A stretch of 64,000 bases of DNA, from assembly GCA_914767715.1 (NCBI GenBank), contig OU612065.1, forward strand, positions 22,816,001-22,880,000, given 5' to 3'. Under the pieces are notes generated by a model. It was not told the origin of the DNA, ran no database searches, and was given only the letters and a program-made list of their open reading frames with translations. Shown one piece after another: positions 11,390 through 24,117 of this stretch. Source of the stretch: Membranipora membranacea. Lineage: Eukaryota > Bryozoa > Gymnolaemata > Cheilostomatida > Membraniporidae. Position 1 is the first letter of the stretch. Every line of letters begins with the position of its first letter. The translations under genes were made by a program, and so were the position numbers.

Positions 11390-14068
11390 GTGGGTATCAG
11401 GCTTTTTTTTCGCTCGGATCAAAAAATAGATTTGCTTCTAACTCACCTCATGAGGAGGAGCAACTCCTGCTTATCTCGAATCTGCAAACCGTTTGGCTCT
11501 GTGGCTTTTCATTCTCCGTCAGCGCCCGTTTTAATTAGGGTCACTTTTGCTAAAAAAAACATGCCATACGCCACCGTTCAAAAATAAAAACTCTGTCATA
11601 TCTTTATCAAACTCCGACCAGTTCAAGCTCTTATCGGCCTTACTCTAAATCCAGAATATTGGAATCATCGGGTTAATAGGGGGGTAATTAAGCTGACTTT
11701 AAATTTGCAAAATTATACCAAGGGTGGGTATCACGCTTTTTTTTCGCTCGGATCAAAAAATAGATTTGCTTCAAACTCACCTCATGAGGAGGAGCAACTC
11801 CTGCTTATCTCGAATCTGCAAACCGTTTGGCTCTGTGGCTTTTCATTCTCCGTCAGCGCCCGTTTTAATTAGGGTCACTTTTGCTAAAAAAAAACATGCC
11901 ATACTCCACCGTTCAAAAATAAAATCTCTGTCGAATCTATATCACACTCCGACCAGTTCAAGCTCTTATCGGCCTTACTCTAAATCCAGAATATTGGAAT
12001 CATCGGGTTAATAGGGGGGTAATTAAGCTGACGTTAAATTTGCAAAATTATACCAAGGGTGGGTATCACGCTTTTTTTTCGCTCGGATCAAAAAATAGAT
12101 TTGCTTCTAACTCACCTCATGAGGAGGAGCAACTCCTGCTTATCTCGAATCTGCAAACCGTTTGGCTCTGTGGCTTTCCATTCTCCGCCAGCGCCCGTTT
12201 TAATTAGGGTCACTTTTGCTAAAAAAAAACATGCCATACGCCACCGTTCAAAAATAAAATCTCTGTCGAATCTTTATCAAACTCCGACCAGTTCAAGCTC
12301 TTATCGGCCTTACTCTAAATCCAGAATATCGGAATCATCGGGTTAATAGGGGGGTAATTAAGCTGACTTTAAATTTGCAAAATTATACCAAGGGTGGGTA
12401 TCACGCTTTTTTTTCGCTCGGATCAAAAAATAGATTTGCTTCTAACTCACCTCATGAGGAGGAGCAACTCCTGCTTATCTCGAATCTGCAAACCGTTTGG
12501 CTCTGTGGCTTTCCATTCTCCGTCAGCGCCCGTTTTAATTAGGGTCACTTTTGCTAAAAAAAAACATGCCATACGCCACCGTTCAAAAATAAAAACTCTG
12601 TCGAATCTTTATCAAACTCCGACCAGTTCAAGCTCTTATCGGCCTTACTCTAAATCCAGAATATTGGAATCATCGGGTTAATAGGGGGGTAATTAAGCTG
12701 ACTTTAAATTTGCAAAATTATACCAAGGGTGGGTATCACGCTTTTTTTTCGCTCGGATCAAAAAATAGATTTGCTTCTAACTCACCTCATGAGGAGGAGC
12801 AACTCCTGCTTATCTCGAATCTGCAAACCGTTTGGCTCTGTGGCTTTTCATTCTCCGTCAGCGCCCGTTTTAATTAGGGTCACTTTTGCTAAAAAAAAAC
12901 ATGCCATACGCCACCGTTCAAAAATAAAAACTCTGTCATATCTTTATCAAACTCCGACCAGTTCAAGCTCTTATCGGCCTTACTCTAAATCCAGAATATT
13001 GGAATCATCGGGTTCATAGGGGGGTAATTAAGCTGACTTTAAATTTGCAAAATTATACCAAGGGTGGGTATCACGCTTTTTTTTCGCTCGGATCAAAAAA
13101 TAGATTTGCTTCAAACTCACCTCATGAGGAGGAGCAACTCCTGCTTATCTCGAATCTGCAAACCGTTTGGCTCTGTGGCTTTTCATTCTCCGTCAGCGCC
13201 CGTTTTAATTAGGGTCACTTTTGCTAAAAAAAAACATGCCATACTCCACCGTTCAAAAATAAAATCTCTGTCGAATCTATATCAAACTCCGACAAGTTCA
13301 AGCTCTTATCGGCCTTACTCTAAATCCAGAATATTGGAATCATCGGGTTAATAGGGGGGTAATTAAGCTGACTTTAAATTTGCAAAATTATACCAAGGGT
13401 GGGTATCACGCTTTTTTTTCGCTCGGATCAAAAAATAGATTTGCTTCTAACTCACCTCATGAGGAGGAGCAACTCCTGCTTATCTCGAATCTGCAAACCG
13501 TTTGGCTCTGTGGCTTTCCATTCTCCGCCAGCGCCCGTTTTAATTAGGGTCACTTTTGCTAAAAAAAAACATGCCATACGCCACCGTTCAAAAACAAAAT
13601 CTCTGTCGAATCTTTATCAAACTCCGACCAGTTCAAGCTCTTATCGGCCTTACTCTAAATCCAGAATATCGGAATCATCGGGTTAATAGGGGGGTAATTA
13701 AGCTGACTTTAAATTTGCAAAATTATACCAAGGGTGGGTATCACGCTTTTTTTTCGCTCGGATCAAAAAATAGATTTGCTTCTAACTCACCTCATGAGGA
13801 GGAGCAACTCCTGCTTATCTCGAATCTGCAAACCGTTTGGCTCTGTGGCTTTCCATTCTCCGTCAGCGCCCGTTTTAATTAGGGTCACTTTTGCTAAAAA
13901 AAAACATGCCATACGCCACCGTTCAAAAATAAAAACTCTGTCGAATCTTTATCAAACTCCGACCAGTTCAAGCTCTTATCGGCCTTACTCTAAATCCAGA
14001 ATATTGGAATCATCGGGTTAATAGGGGGGTAATTAAGCTGACTTTAAATTTGCAAAATTATACCAAGG
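11390..14068 (+). repeat. ABCD 4-mer HOR, two copies (u35-u38, u39-u42)
   Basis: Four monomer types follow in order. A has GTCATATC. B has TCAAACTC, CATACTCCACC and CTATATC. C has TTCCATTCTCCGCC, AAATCTCTG and TATCGG. D has TTCCATTCTCCGTC. The second copy starts 1339-1340 bp after the first. Differences between copies include TCAGGCT and A8 in u35, CACACTCC in u36 against CAAACTCC in u40, GTTCAT in u39, and AAAACAAAAT in u41. The same four types reappear in various orders between 36.5 and 44.9 kb. Confidence 0.88.
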
Positions 14069-16413
14069 GTGGGTATCACGCTTTTTTTTCGCTCGGATCA
14101 AAAAATAGATTTGCTTCTAACTCACCTCATGAGGAGGAGCAACTCCTGCTTATCTCGAATCTGCAAACCGTTTGGCTCTGTGGCTTTTCATTCTCCGTCA
14201 GCGCCCGTTTTAATTAGGGTCACTTTTGCTAAAAAAAAACATGCCATACGCCACCGTTCAAAAATATAAACTCTGTCGAACCTTTATCAAACTCCGACCA
14301 GTTCAAGCTCTTATCGGCCTTACTCTAAATCCAGAATATTGGAATCATCGGGTTAATAGGGGGGTAATTAAGCTGACTTTAAATTTGCAAAATTATACCA
14401 AGGGTGGGTATCACGCTTTTTTTTCGCTCTGATCAAAAAATAGATTTGCTTCTAACTCACCTCATGAGGAGGAGCAACTCCTGCTTATCTCGAATCTGCA
14501 AACCGTTTGGCTCTGTGGCTTTTCATTCTCCGTCAGCGCCCGTTTTAATTAGGGTCACTTTTGCTAAAAAAAAACATGCCATACGCCACCGTTCAAAAAT
14601 AAAAACTCTGTCGAATCTTTATCAAACTCCGACCAGTTCAAGCTCTTATCGGCCTTACTCTAAATCCAGAATATTGGAATCATCGGGTTAATAGGGGGGT
14701 AATTAAGCTGACTTTAAATTTGCAAAATTATACCAAGGGTGGGTATCACGCTTTTTTTTCGCTCGGATCAAAAAATAGATTTGCTTCTAACTCACCTCAT
14801 GAGGAGGAGCAACTCCTGCTTATCTCGAATCTGCAAACCGTTTGGCTCTGTGGCTTTTCATTCTCCGTCAGCGCCCGTTTTAATTAGGGTCACTTTTGCT
14901 AAAAAAAAACATGCCATACGCCACCGTTCAAAAATAAAAACTCTGTCGAATCTTTATCAAACTCCGACCAGTTCAAGCTCTTATCGGCCTTACTCTAAAT
15001 CCAAAATATTGGAATCATCGGGTTAATAGGGGGGTAATTAAGCTGACTTTAAATTTGCAAAATTATACCAAGGGTGGGTATCACGCTTTTTTTTCGCTCG
15101 GATCAAAAAATAGATTTGCTTCTAACTCACCTCATGAGGAGGAGCAACTCCTGCTTATCTCGAATCTGCAAACCGTTTGGCTCTGTGGCTTTTCATTCTC
15201 CGTCAGCGCCCGTTTTAATTAGGGTCACTTTTGCTAAAAAAAAACATGCCATACGCCACCGTTCAAAAATAAAAACTCTGTCGAATCTTTATCAAACTCC
15301 GACCAGTTCAAGCTCTTATCGGCCTTACTCTAAATCCAGAATATTGGAATCATCGGGTTAATAGGGGGGTAAATAAGCTGACTTTAAATTTGCAAAATTA
15401 TACCAAGGGTGGGTATCACGCTTTTTTTTCGCTCGGATCAAAAAATAGATTTGCTTCTAACTCACCTCATGAGGAGGAGCAACTCCTGCTTATCTCGAAT
15501 CTGCAAACCGTTTGGCTCTGTGGCTTTTCATTCTCCGTCAGCGCCCGTTTTAATTAGGGTCACTTTTGCTAAAAAAAAACATGCCATACGCCACCGTTCA
15601 AAAATAAAAACTCTGTCGAATCTTTATCAAACTCCGACCAGTTCAAGCTCTTATCGGCCTTACTCTAAATCCAGAATATTGGAATCATCGGGTTAATAGG
15701 GGGGTAATTAAGCTGACTTTAAATTTGCAAAATTATACCAAGGGTGGGTATCACGCTTTTTTTTCGCTCGGATCAAAAAATAGATTTGCTTCTAACTCAC
15801 CTCATGAGGAGGAGCAACTCCTGCTTATCTCGAATCTGCAAACCGTTTGGCTCTGTGGCTTTTCATTCTCCGTCAGCGCCCGTTTTAATTAGGGTCACTT
15901 TTGCTAAAAAAAAACATGCCATACGCCACCGTTCAAAAATAAAAACTCTGTCGAATCTTTATCAAACTCTGACCAGTTCAAGCTCTTATCGGCCTTACTC
16001 TAAATCCAGAATATTGGAATCATCGGGTTAATAGGGGGGTAATTAAGCTGACTTTAAATTTGCAAAAATATACCAAGGGTGGGTATCACGCTTTTTTTTC
16101 GCTCGGATCAAAAAATAGATTCGCTTCTAACTCACCTCATGAGGAGGAGCAACTCCTGCTTATCTCGAATCTGCAAACCGTTTGGCTCTGTGGCTTTTCA
16201 TTCTCCGTCAGCGCCCGTTTTAATTAGGGTCACTTTTGCTAAAAAAAAACATGCTATACGCCACCGTTCAAAAATAAAAACTTTGTCGAATCTTTATCAA
16301 ACTCCGACCAGTTCAAGCTCTTATCGGCCTTACTCTAAATCCAGAATATTGGAATCATCGGGTTAATAGGGGGGTAAATAAGCTGACTTTAAATTTGCAA
16401 AATTATACCAAGG
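14069..16413 (+). repeat. Array region: u43-u49, consensus-like run
   Basis: U43 (AAATATAAAC, CGAACC) is followed by u44 (CGCTCTGATC), a linked pair that recurs elsewhere. U45-u49 are close to consensus with scattered private changes, including CCAAAATATT in u45, GTAAATAAG in u46 and u49, ACTCTGACC in u48, and TTCGCTTC with CATGCTAT in u49. U41-u48 (13399-16078) match u73-u80 in variant order at an offset of 10719 bp. Confidence 0.8.
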
Positions 16414-19400
16414 GTGGGTATCACGCTTTTTTTTCGCTCGGATCAAAAAATAGATTTGCTTCTAACTCACCTCATGAGGAGGAGCAACTCCTGCTTATCT
16501 CGAATCTGCAAACCGTTTGGCTCTGTGGCTTTTCATTCTCCGTCAGCGCCCGTTTTAATTAGGGTCACTTTTGCTAAAAAAAAACATGCCATACGCCACC
16601 GTTCAAAAATAAAAACTCTGTCGAATCTTTATCAAACTCCGACCAGTTCAAGCTCTTATCGGCCTTACTCTAAATCCAGAATATTGGAGTCATCGGGTTA
16701 ATAGGGGGGTAATTAAGCTAACTTTAAATTTGCAAAATTATACCAAGGGTGGGTATCACGCTTTCTTTTCGCTCGGATCAAAAAATAGATTTGCTTCTAA
16801 CTCACCTCATGAGGAGGAGCAACTCCTGCTTATCACGAATCTGCAAACCGTCTGGCTCTGTGGCTTTTCATTCTCCGTCAGCGCCCGTTTTAATTAGGGT
16901 CACTTTTGCTAAAAAAAAACATGCCATACGCCACCGTTCAAAAATAAAAACTCTGTCGAATCTTTATCAAACTCCGACCAGTTCAAGCTCTTATCGGCCT
17001 TACTCTAAATCCAGAATATTGGAATCATCGGGTTAATAGGGGGGTAATTAAGCTGACTTTAAATTTGCAAAATTATACCAAGGGTGGGTATCACGCTTTT
17101 TTTTCGCTCGGATCAAAAAATAGATTTGCTTCTAACTCACCTCATGAGGAGGAGCAACTCCTGCTTATCTCGAATCTGCAAACCGTTTGGCTCTGTGGCT
17201 TTTCATTCTCCGTCAGCGCCCGTTTTAATTAGGGTCACTTTTGCTAAAAAAAAACATGCCATACGCCACCGTTCAAAAATAAAAACTCTGTCGAATCTCT
17301 ATCAAACTCCGACCAGTTCAAGCTCTTATCGGCCTTACTCTAAATCCAGAATATTGGAATCATCGGGTTAATAGGGGGGTAATTAAGCTGACTTTAAATT
17401 TGCAAAATTATACCAAGGGTGGGTATCACGCTTTTTTTTCGCTCGGATCAAAAAATAGATTTGCTTCAAACTCACCTGATGAGGAGGAGCAACTCCTGCT
17501 TATCTCGAATCTGCAAACCGTTTGGCTCTGTGGCTATTCATTCTCCGTCAGCGCCCGTTTTAATTAGGGTCACTTTTGCTAAAAAAAAACATGCCATACG
17601 CCACCGTTCAAAAATAAAATCTCTGTCGAATCTTTATCAAACTCCGACCAGTTCAAGCTCTTATCGGCCTTACTCTAAATCCAGAATATCGGAATCATCG
17701 GGTTAATAGGGGGGTAATTAAGCTGACTTTAAATTTGCAAAATTATACCAAGGGTGGGTATCACGCTTTTTTTTCGCTCGGATCAAAAAATAGATTTGCT
17801 TCTAACTCACCTCATGAGGAGGAGCAACTCCTGCTTATCTCGAATCTGCAAACCGTTTGGCTCTGTGGCTTTCCATTCTCCGTCAGCGCCCGTTTTAATT
17901 AGGGTCACTTTTGCTAAAAAAAACATGCCATACGCCACCGTTCAAAAATAAAAACTCTGTCGAATCTTTATCAAACTCCGACCAGTTCAAGCTCTTATCG
18001 GCCTTACTCTAAATCCAGAATATTGGAATCATCGAGTTAATAGGGGGGTAATTAAGCTGACTTTAAATTTGCAAAATTATACCAAGGGTGGGTATCACGC
18101 TTTTTTTTCGCTCGGATCAAAAAATAGATTTGCTTCTAACTCACCTCATGAGGAGGAGCAACTCCTGCTTATCTCGAATCTGCAAACCGTTTGGCTCTGT
18201 GGCTTTTCATTCTCCGTCAGCGCCCGTTTTAATTAGGGTCACTTTTGCTAAAAAAAAACATGCCATACGCCACCGTTCAAAAATATAAACTCTGTCGAAT
18301 CTTTATCAAACTCCGACCAGTTCAAGCTCTTATCGGCCTTACTCTAAATCCAGAATATTGGAATCATCGGTTTAATAGGGGGGTAATTAAGCTGACTTTA
18401 AATTTGCAAAATTATACCAAGGGTGGGTATCACGCTTTTTTTTCGCTCTGATCAAAAAATAGATTTGCTTCTAACTCACCTCATGAGGAGGAGCAACTCC
18501 TGCTTATCTCGAATCTGCAAACCGTTTGGCTCTGTGGCTTTTCATTCTCCGTCAGCGCCCGTTTTAATTAGGGTCACTTTTGCTAAAAAAAAACATGCCA
18601 TACGCCACCGTTCAAAAATAAAAACTCTGTCGAATCTTTATCAAACTCCGACCAGTTCAAGCTCTTATCGGCCTTACTCTAAATCCAGAATATTGGAATC
18701 ATCGGGTTAATAGGGGGGTAATTAAGCTGACTTTAAATTTGCAAAATTATACCAAGGGTGGGTATCACGCTTTTTTCTCGCTCGGATCAAAAAATAGATT
18801 TGCTTCTAACTCACCTCATGAGGAGGAGCAACTCCTGCTTATCTCGAATCTGCAAACCGTTTGGCTCTGTGGCTTTTCATTCTCCGTCAGCGCCCGTTTT
18901 AATTAGGGTCACTTTTGCTAAAAAAAAACATGCCATACGCCACCGTTCAAAAATAAAAACTCTGTCGAATCTTTATCAAACTCCGACCAGTTCAAGCTCT
19001 TATCGGCCTTACTCTATATCCAGAATATTGGAATCATCGGGTTAATAGGGGGGTAATTAAGCTGACTTTAAATTTGCAAAATTATACCAAAGGTGGGTAT
19101 CACGCTTTTTTTTCGCTCGGATCAAAAAATAGATTTGCTTCTAACTCACCTCATGAGGAGGAGCAACTCCTGCTTATCTCGAATCTGCAAACCGTTTGGC
19201 TCTGTGGCTTTTCATTCTCCGTCAGCGCCCGTTTTAATTAGGGTCACTTTTGCTAAAAAAAAACATGCCATACGCCACCGTTCAAAAATAAAAACTCTGT
19301 CGAATCTTTATCAAACTCCGACCAGTTCAAGCTCTTATCGGCCTTACTCTAAATCCAGAATATTGGAGTCATCGGGTTAATAGGGGGGTAATTAAGCTAA

Positions 19401-21771
19401 CTTTAAATTTGCAAAATTATACCAAGGGTGGGTATCACGCTTTCTTTTCGCTCGGATCAAAAAATAGATTTGCTTCTAACTCACCTCATGAGGAGGAGCA
19501 ACTCCTGCTTATCACGAATCTGCAAACCGTCTGGCTCTGTGGCTTTTCATTCTCCGTCAGCGCCCGTTTTAATTAGGGTCACTTTTGCTAAAAAAAAACA
19601 TGCCATACGCCACCGTTCAAAAATAAAAACTCTGTCGAATCTTTATCAAACTCCGACCAGTTCAAGCTCTTATCGGGCTTACTCTAAATCCAGAATATTG
19701 GAATCATCGGGTTAATAGGGGGGTAATTAAGCTGACTTTAAATTTGCAAAATTATACCAAGGGTGGGTATCACGCTTTTTTTTCGCTCGGATCAAAAAAT
19801 AGATTTGCTTCTAACTCACCTCATGAGGAGGAGCAACTCCTGCTTATCTCGAATCTGCAAACCGTTTGGCTCTGTGGCTTTTCATTCTCCGTCAGCGCCC
19901 GTTTTAATTAGGGTCACTTTTGCTAAAAAAAAACATGCCATACGCCACCGTTCAAAAATAAAAACTCTGTCGAATCTCTATCAAACTCCGACCAGTTCAA
20001 GCTCTTATCGGCCTTACTCTAAATCCAGAATATTGGAATCATCGGGTTAATAGGGGGGTAATTAAGCTGACTTTAAATTTGCAAAATTATACCAAGGGTG
20101 GGTATCACGCTTTTTTTTCGCTCGGATCAAAAAATAGATTTGCTTCAAACTCACCTGATGAGGAGGAGCAACTCCTGCTTATCTCGAATCTGCAAACCGT
20201 TTGGCTCTGTGGCTTTTCATTCTCCGTCAGCGCCCGTTTTAATTAGGGTCACTTTTGCTAAAAAAAAACATGCCATACGCCACCGTTCAAAAATAAAATC
20301 TCTGTCGAATCTTTATCAAACTCCGACCAGTTCAAGCTCTTATCGGCCTTACTCTAAATCCAGAATATCGGAATCATCGGGTTAATAGGGGGGTAATTAA
20401 GCTGACTTTAAATTTGCAAAATTATACCAAGGGTGGGTATCACGCTTTTTTTTCGCTCGGATCAAAAAATAGATTTGCTTCTAACTCACCTCATGAGGAG
20501 GAGCAACTCCTGCTTATCTCGAATCTGCAAACCGTTTGGCTCTGTGGCTTTCCATTCTCCGTCAGCGCCCGTTTTAATTAGGGTCACTTTTGCTAAAAAA
20601 AACATGCCACACGCCACCGTTCAAAAATAAAAACTCTGTCGAATCTTTATCAAACTCCGACCAGTTCAAGCTCTTATCGGCCTTACTCTAAATCCAGAAT
20701 ATTGGAATCATCGGGTTAATAGGGGGGTAATTAAGCTGACTTTAAATTTGCAAAATTATACCAAGGGTGGGTATCACGCTTTTTTTTCGCTCGGATCAAA
20801 AAATAGATTTGCTTCTAACTCACCTCATGAGGAGGAGCAACTCCTGCTTATCTCGAATCTGCAAACCGTTTGGCTCTGTGGCTTTTCATTCTCCGTCAGC
20901 GCCCGTTTTAATTAGGGTCACTTTTGCTAAAAAAAAACATGCCATACGCCACCGTTCAAAAATATAAACTCTGTCGAATCTTTATCAAACTCCGACCAGT
21001 TCAAGCTCTTATCGGCCTTACTCTAAATCCAGAATATTGGAATCATCGGTTTAATAGGGGGGTAATTAAGCTGACTTTAAATTTGCAAAATTATACCAAG
21101 GGTGGGTATCACGCTTTTTTTTCGCTCTGATCAAAAAATAGATTTGCTTCTAACTCACCTCATGAGGAGGAGCAACTCCTGCTTATCTCGAATCTGCAAA
21201 CCGTTTGGCTCTGTGGCTTTTCATTCTCCGTCAGCGCCCGTTTTAATTAGGGTCACTTTTGCTAAAAAAAAACATGCCATACGCCACCGTTCAAAAATAA
21301 AAACTCTGTCGAATCTTTATCAAACTCCGACCAGTTCAAGCTCTTATCGGCCTTACTCTAAATCCAGAATATTGGAATCATCGGGTTAATAGGGGGGTAA
21401 TTAAGCTGACTTTAAATTTGCAAAATTATACCAAGGGTGGGTATCACGCTTTTTTCTCGCTCGGATCAAAAAATAGATTTGCTTCTAACTCACCTCATGA
21501 GGAGGAGCAACTCCTGCTTATCTCGAATCTGCAAACCGTTTGGCTCTGTGGCTTTTCATTCTCCGTCAGCGCCCGTTTTAATTAGGGTCACTTTTGCTAA
21601 AAAAAAACATGCCATACGCCACCGTTCAAAAATAAAAACTCTGTCGAATCTTTATCAAACTCCGACCAGTTCAAGCTCTTATCGGCCTTACTCTATATCC
21701 AGAATATTGGAATCATCGGGTTAATAGGGGGGTAATTAAGCTGACTTTAAATTTGCAAAATTATACCAAGG
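16414..21771 (+). repeat. 8-mer HOR, two tandem copies (u50-u57, u58-u65)
   Basis: The offset is 2679 bp. Shared marks in order are: GGAGTC plus AAGCTAAC (u50/u58); GCTTTCTTTT, ATCACG and GTCTGG (u51/u59); CTCTATC (u52/u60); TCAAACTCACCTGATG plus TATCGG (u53/u61); TTCCATTC and A8 (u54/u62); AATATAAAC plus CGGTTTA (u55/u63); CGCTCTG (u56/u64); TTTTTCTCGC plus CTCTATATCC (u57/u65). Only a handful of differences separate the copies. A third, more diverged copy is u81-u88 (26798-29476). Confidence 0.92.
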
Positions 21772-24117
21772 GTGGGTATCACGCTTTTTTTTCGCTCGGA
21801 TCAAAAAATAGATTTGCTTCTAACTCACCTCATGAGGAGGAGCAACTCCTGCTTATCTCGAATCTGCAAACCGTTTGGCTCTGTGGCTTTTCATTCTCCG
21901 TCAGCGCCCGTTTTAATTAGGGTCACTTTTGCTAAAAAAAAACATGCCATACGCCACCGTTCAAAAATAAAAACTCTGTCGAATCTTTATCAAACTCCGA
22001 CCAGTTCAAGCTCTTATCGGCCTTACTCTAAATCCAGAATATTGGAATCATCGGGTTAATAGGGGGGTAATTAAGCTGACTTTAAATTTGCAAAATTATA
22101 CCAAGGGTGGGTATCACGCTTTTTTTTCGCTCGGATCAAAAAATAGATTTGCTTCTAACTCACCTCATGAGGAGGAGCAACTCCTGCTTATCTCGAATCT
22201 GCAAACCGTTTGGCTCTGTGGCTTTTCATTCTCCGTCAGCGCCCGTTTTAATTAGGGTCACTTTTGCTAAAAAAAAACATGCCATACGCCACCGTTCAAA
22301 AATAAAAACTCTCTCGAATCATTATCAAACTCCGACCAGTTCAAGCTCTTATCGGCCTTACTCTAAATCCAGAATATTGGAATCATCGGGTTAATAGGGG
22401 GGTAATTAAGCTGACTTTAAATTTGCAAAATTATACCAAGGGTGGGTATCACGCTTTTTTTTCGCTCGGATCAAAAAATAGATTTGCTTCTAACTCACCT
22501 CATGAGGAGGAGCAACTCCTGCTTATCTCGAATCTGCAAACCGTTTGGCTCTGTGGCTTTCCATTCTCCGTCAGCGCCCGTTTTAATTAGGGTCACTTTT
22601 GCTAAAAGAAAACATGCCATACGCCACCGTTCAAAAATAAAAACTCTGTCGAATCTTTATCAAACTCCGACCAGTTCAAGCTCTTATCGGCCTTACTCTA
22701 AATCCAGAATATTGGAATCATCGGGTTAATAGGGGGGTAATTAAGCTGACTTTAAATTTGCAAAATTATACCAAGGGTGGGTATCACGCTTTTTTTTCGC
22801 TCGGATCAAAAAATAGATTTGCTTCTAACTCACCTCATGAGGAGGAGCAACTCCTGCTTATCTCGAATCTGCAAACCGTTTGGCTCTGTGGCTTTTCATT
22901 CTCCGTCAGCGCCCGTTTTAATTAGGGTCACTTTTGCTAAAAAAAAACATGCTATACGCCACCGTTCAAAAATAAAAACTCTGTCGAATCTTTATCAAAC
23001 TCCGACCAGTTCAAGCTCTTATCGGCCTTACTCTAAATCCAGAATATTGGAATCATCGGGTTAATAGGGGGGGTAATTAAGCTGAATTTAAATTTGCAAA
23101 ATTATGCCAAGGGTGGGTATCACGCTTTTTTTTCGCTCGGATCAAAAAATAGATTTGCTTTTAACTCACCTCATGAGGAGGAGCAACTCCTGCTTATCTC
23201 GAATCTGCAAACCGTTTGGCTCTGTGGCTTTTCATTCTCCGTCAGCGCCCGTTTTAATTAGGGTCACTTTTGCTAAAAAAAAACATGCCATACGCCACCG
23301 TTCAAAAATAAAAACTCTGTCGAATCTTTATCAAACTCCGACCAGTTCAAGCTCTTATCGGCCTTACTCTAAATCCAGAATATTGGAATCATCGGGTTAA
23401 TAGGGGGGTAATTAAGCTGACTTTAAATTTGCAAAATTATACCAAGGGTGGGTATCACGCTTTTTTTTCGCTCGGATCAAAAAATAGATTTGCTTCAAAC
23501 TCACCTCATGAGGAGGAGCAACTCCTGCTTATCTCGAATCTGCAAACCGTTTGGCTCTGTGGCTTTTCATTCTCCGTCAGCGCCCGTTTTAATTAGGGTC
23601 ACTTTTGCTAAAAAAAAACATGCCATACGCCACCGTTCAAAAATAAAATCTCTGTCGAATCTTTATCAAACTCCGACCAGTTCAAGCTCTTATCGGCCTT
23701 ACTCTAAATCCAGAATATCGGAATCATCGGGTTAATAGGGGGGTAATTAAGCTGACTTTAAATTTGCAAAATTAGACCAAGGGTGGGTATCACGCTTTTT
23801 TTCGCTCGGATCAAAAAATAGATTTGCTTCTAACTCACCTCATGAGGAGGAGCAACTCCTGCTTATCTCGAATCTGCAAACCGTTTGGCTCTGTGGCTTT
23901 TCATTCTCCGTCAGCGCCCGTTTTAATTAGGGTCACTTTTGCTAAAAAAAAACATGCCATACGCCACCGTTCAAAAATAAAAACTCTGTCGAATCTTTAT
24001 CAAACTCCGACCAGTTCAAGCTCTTATCGGCCTTACTCTAAATCCAGAATATTGGAATCATCGGGTTAATAGGGGGGGTAATTAAGCTGACTTTAAATTT
24101 GCAAAATTATACCAAGG
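19093..24117 (+). repeat. 15-monomer block, copy 1 (u58-u72)
   Basis: This 5025-bp block is repeated at 26798-31822 at an offset of 7705 bp (23 x 335). Besides the 8-mer marks in u58-u65, the shared right-hand marks are CTCTCTCGAATCATT (u67/u90), TTCCATTC with AAAAGAAAAC (u68/u91), a G7 run with GCTGAATTT (u69/u92), GCTTTTAAC (u70/u93), TCAAACTC with TATCGG (u71/u94), and ATTAGACC with a following G7 (u72/u95). By eye I count about 20 single-base differences between the copies, fewer than typically separate adjacent monomers. Confidence 0.9.
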
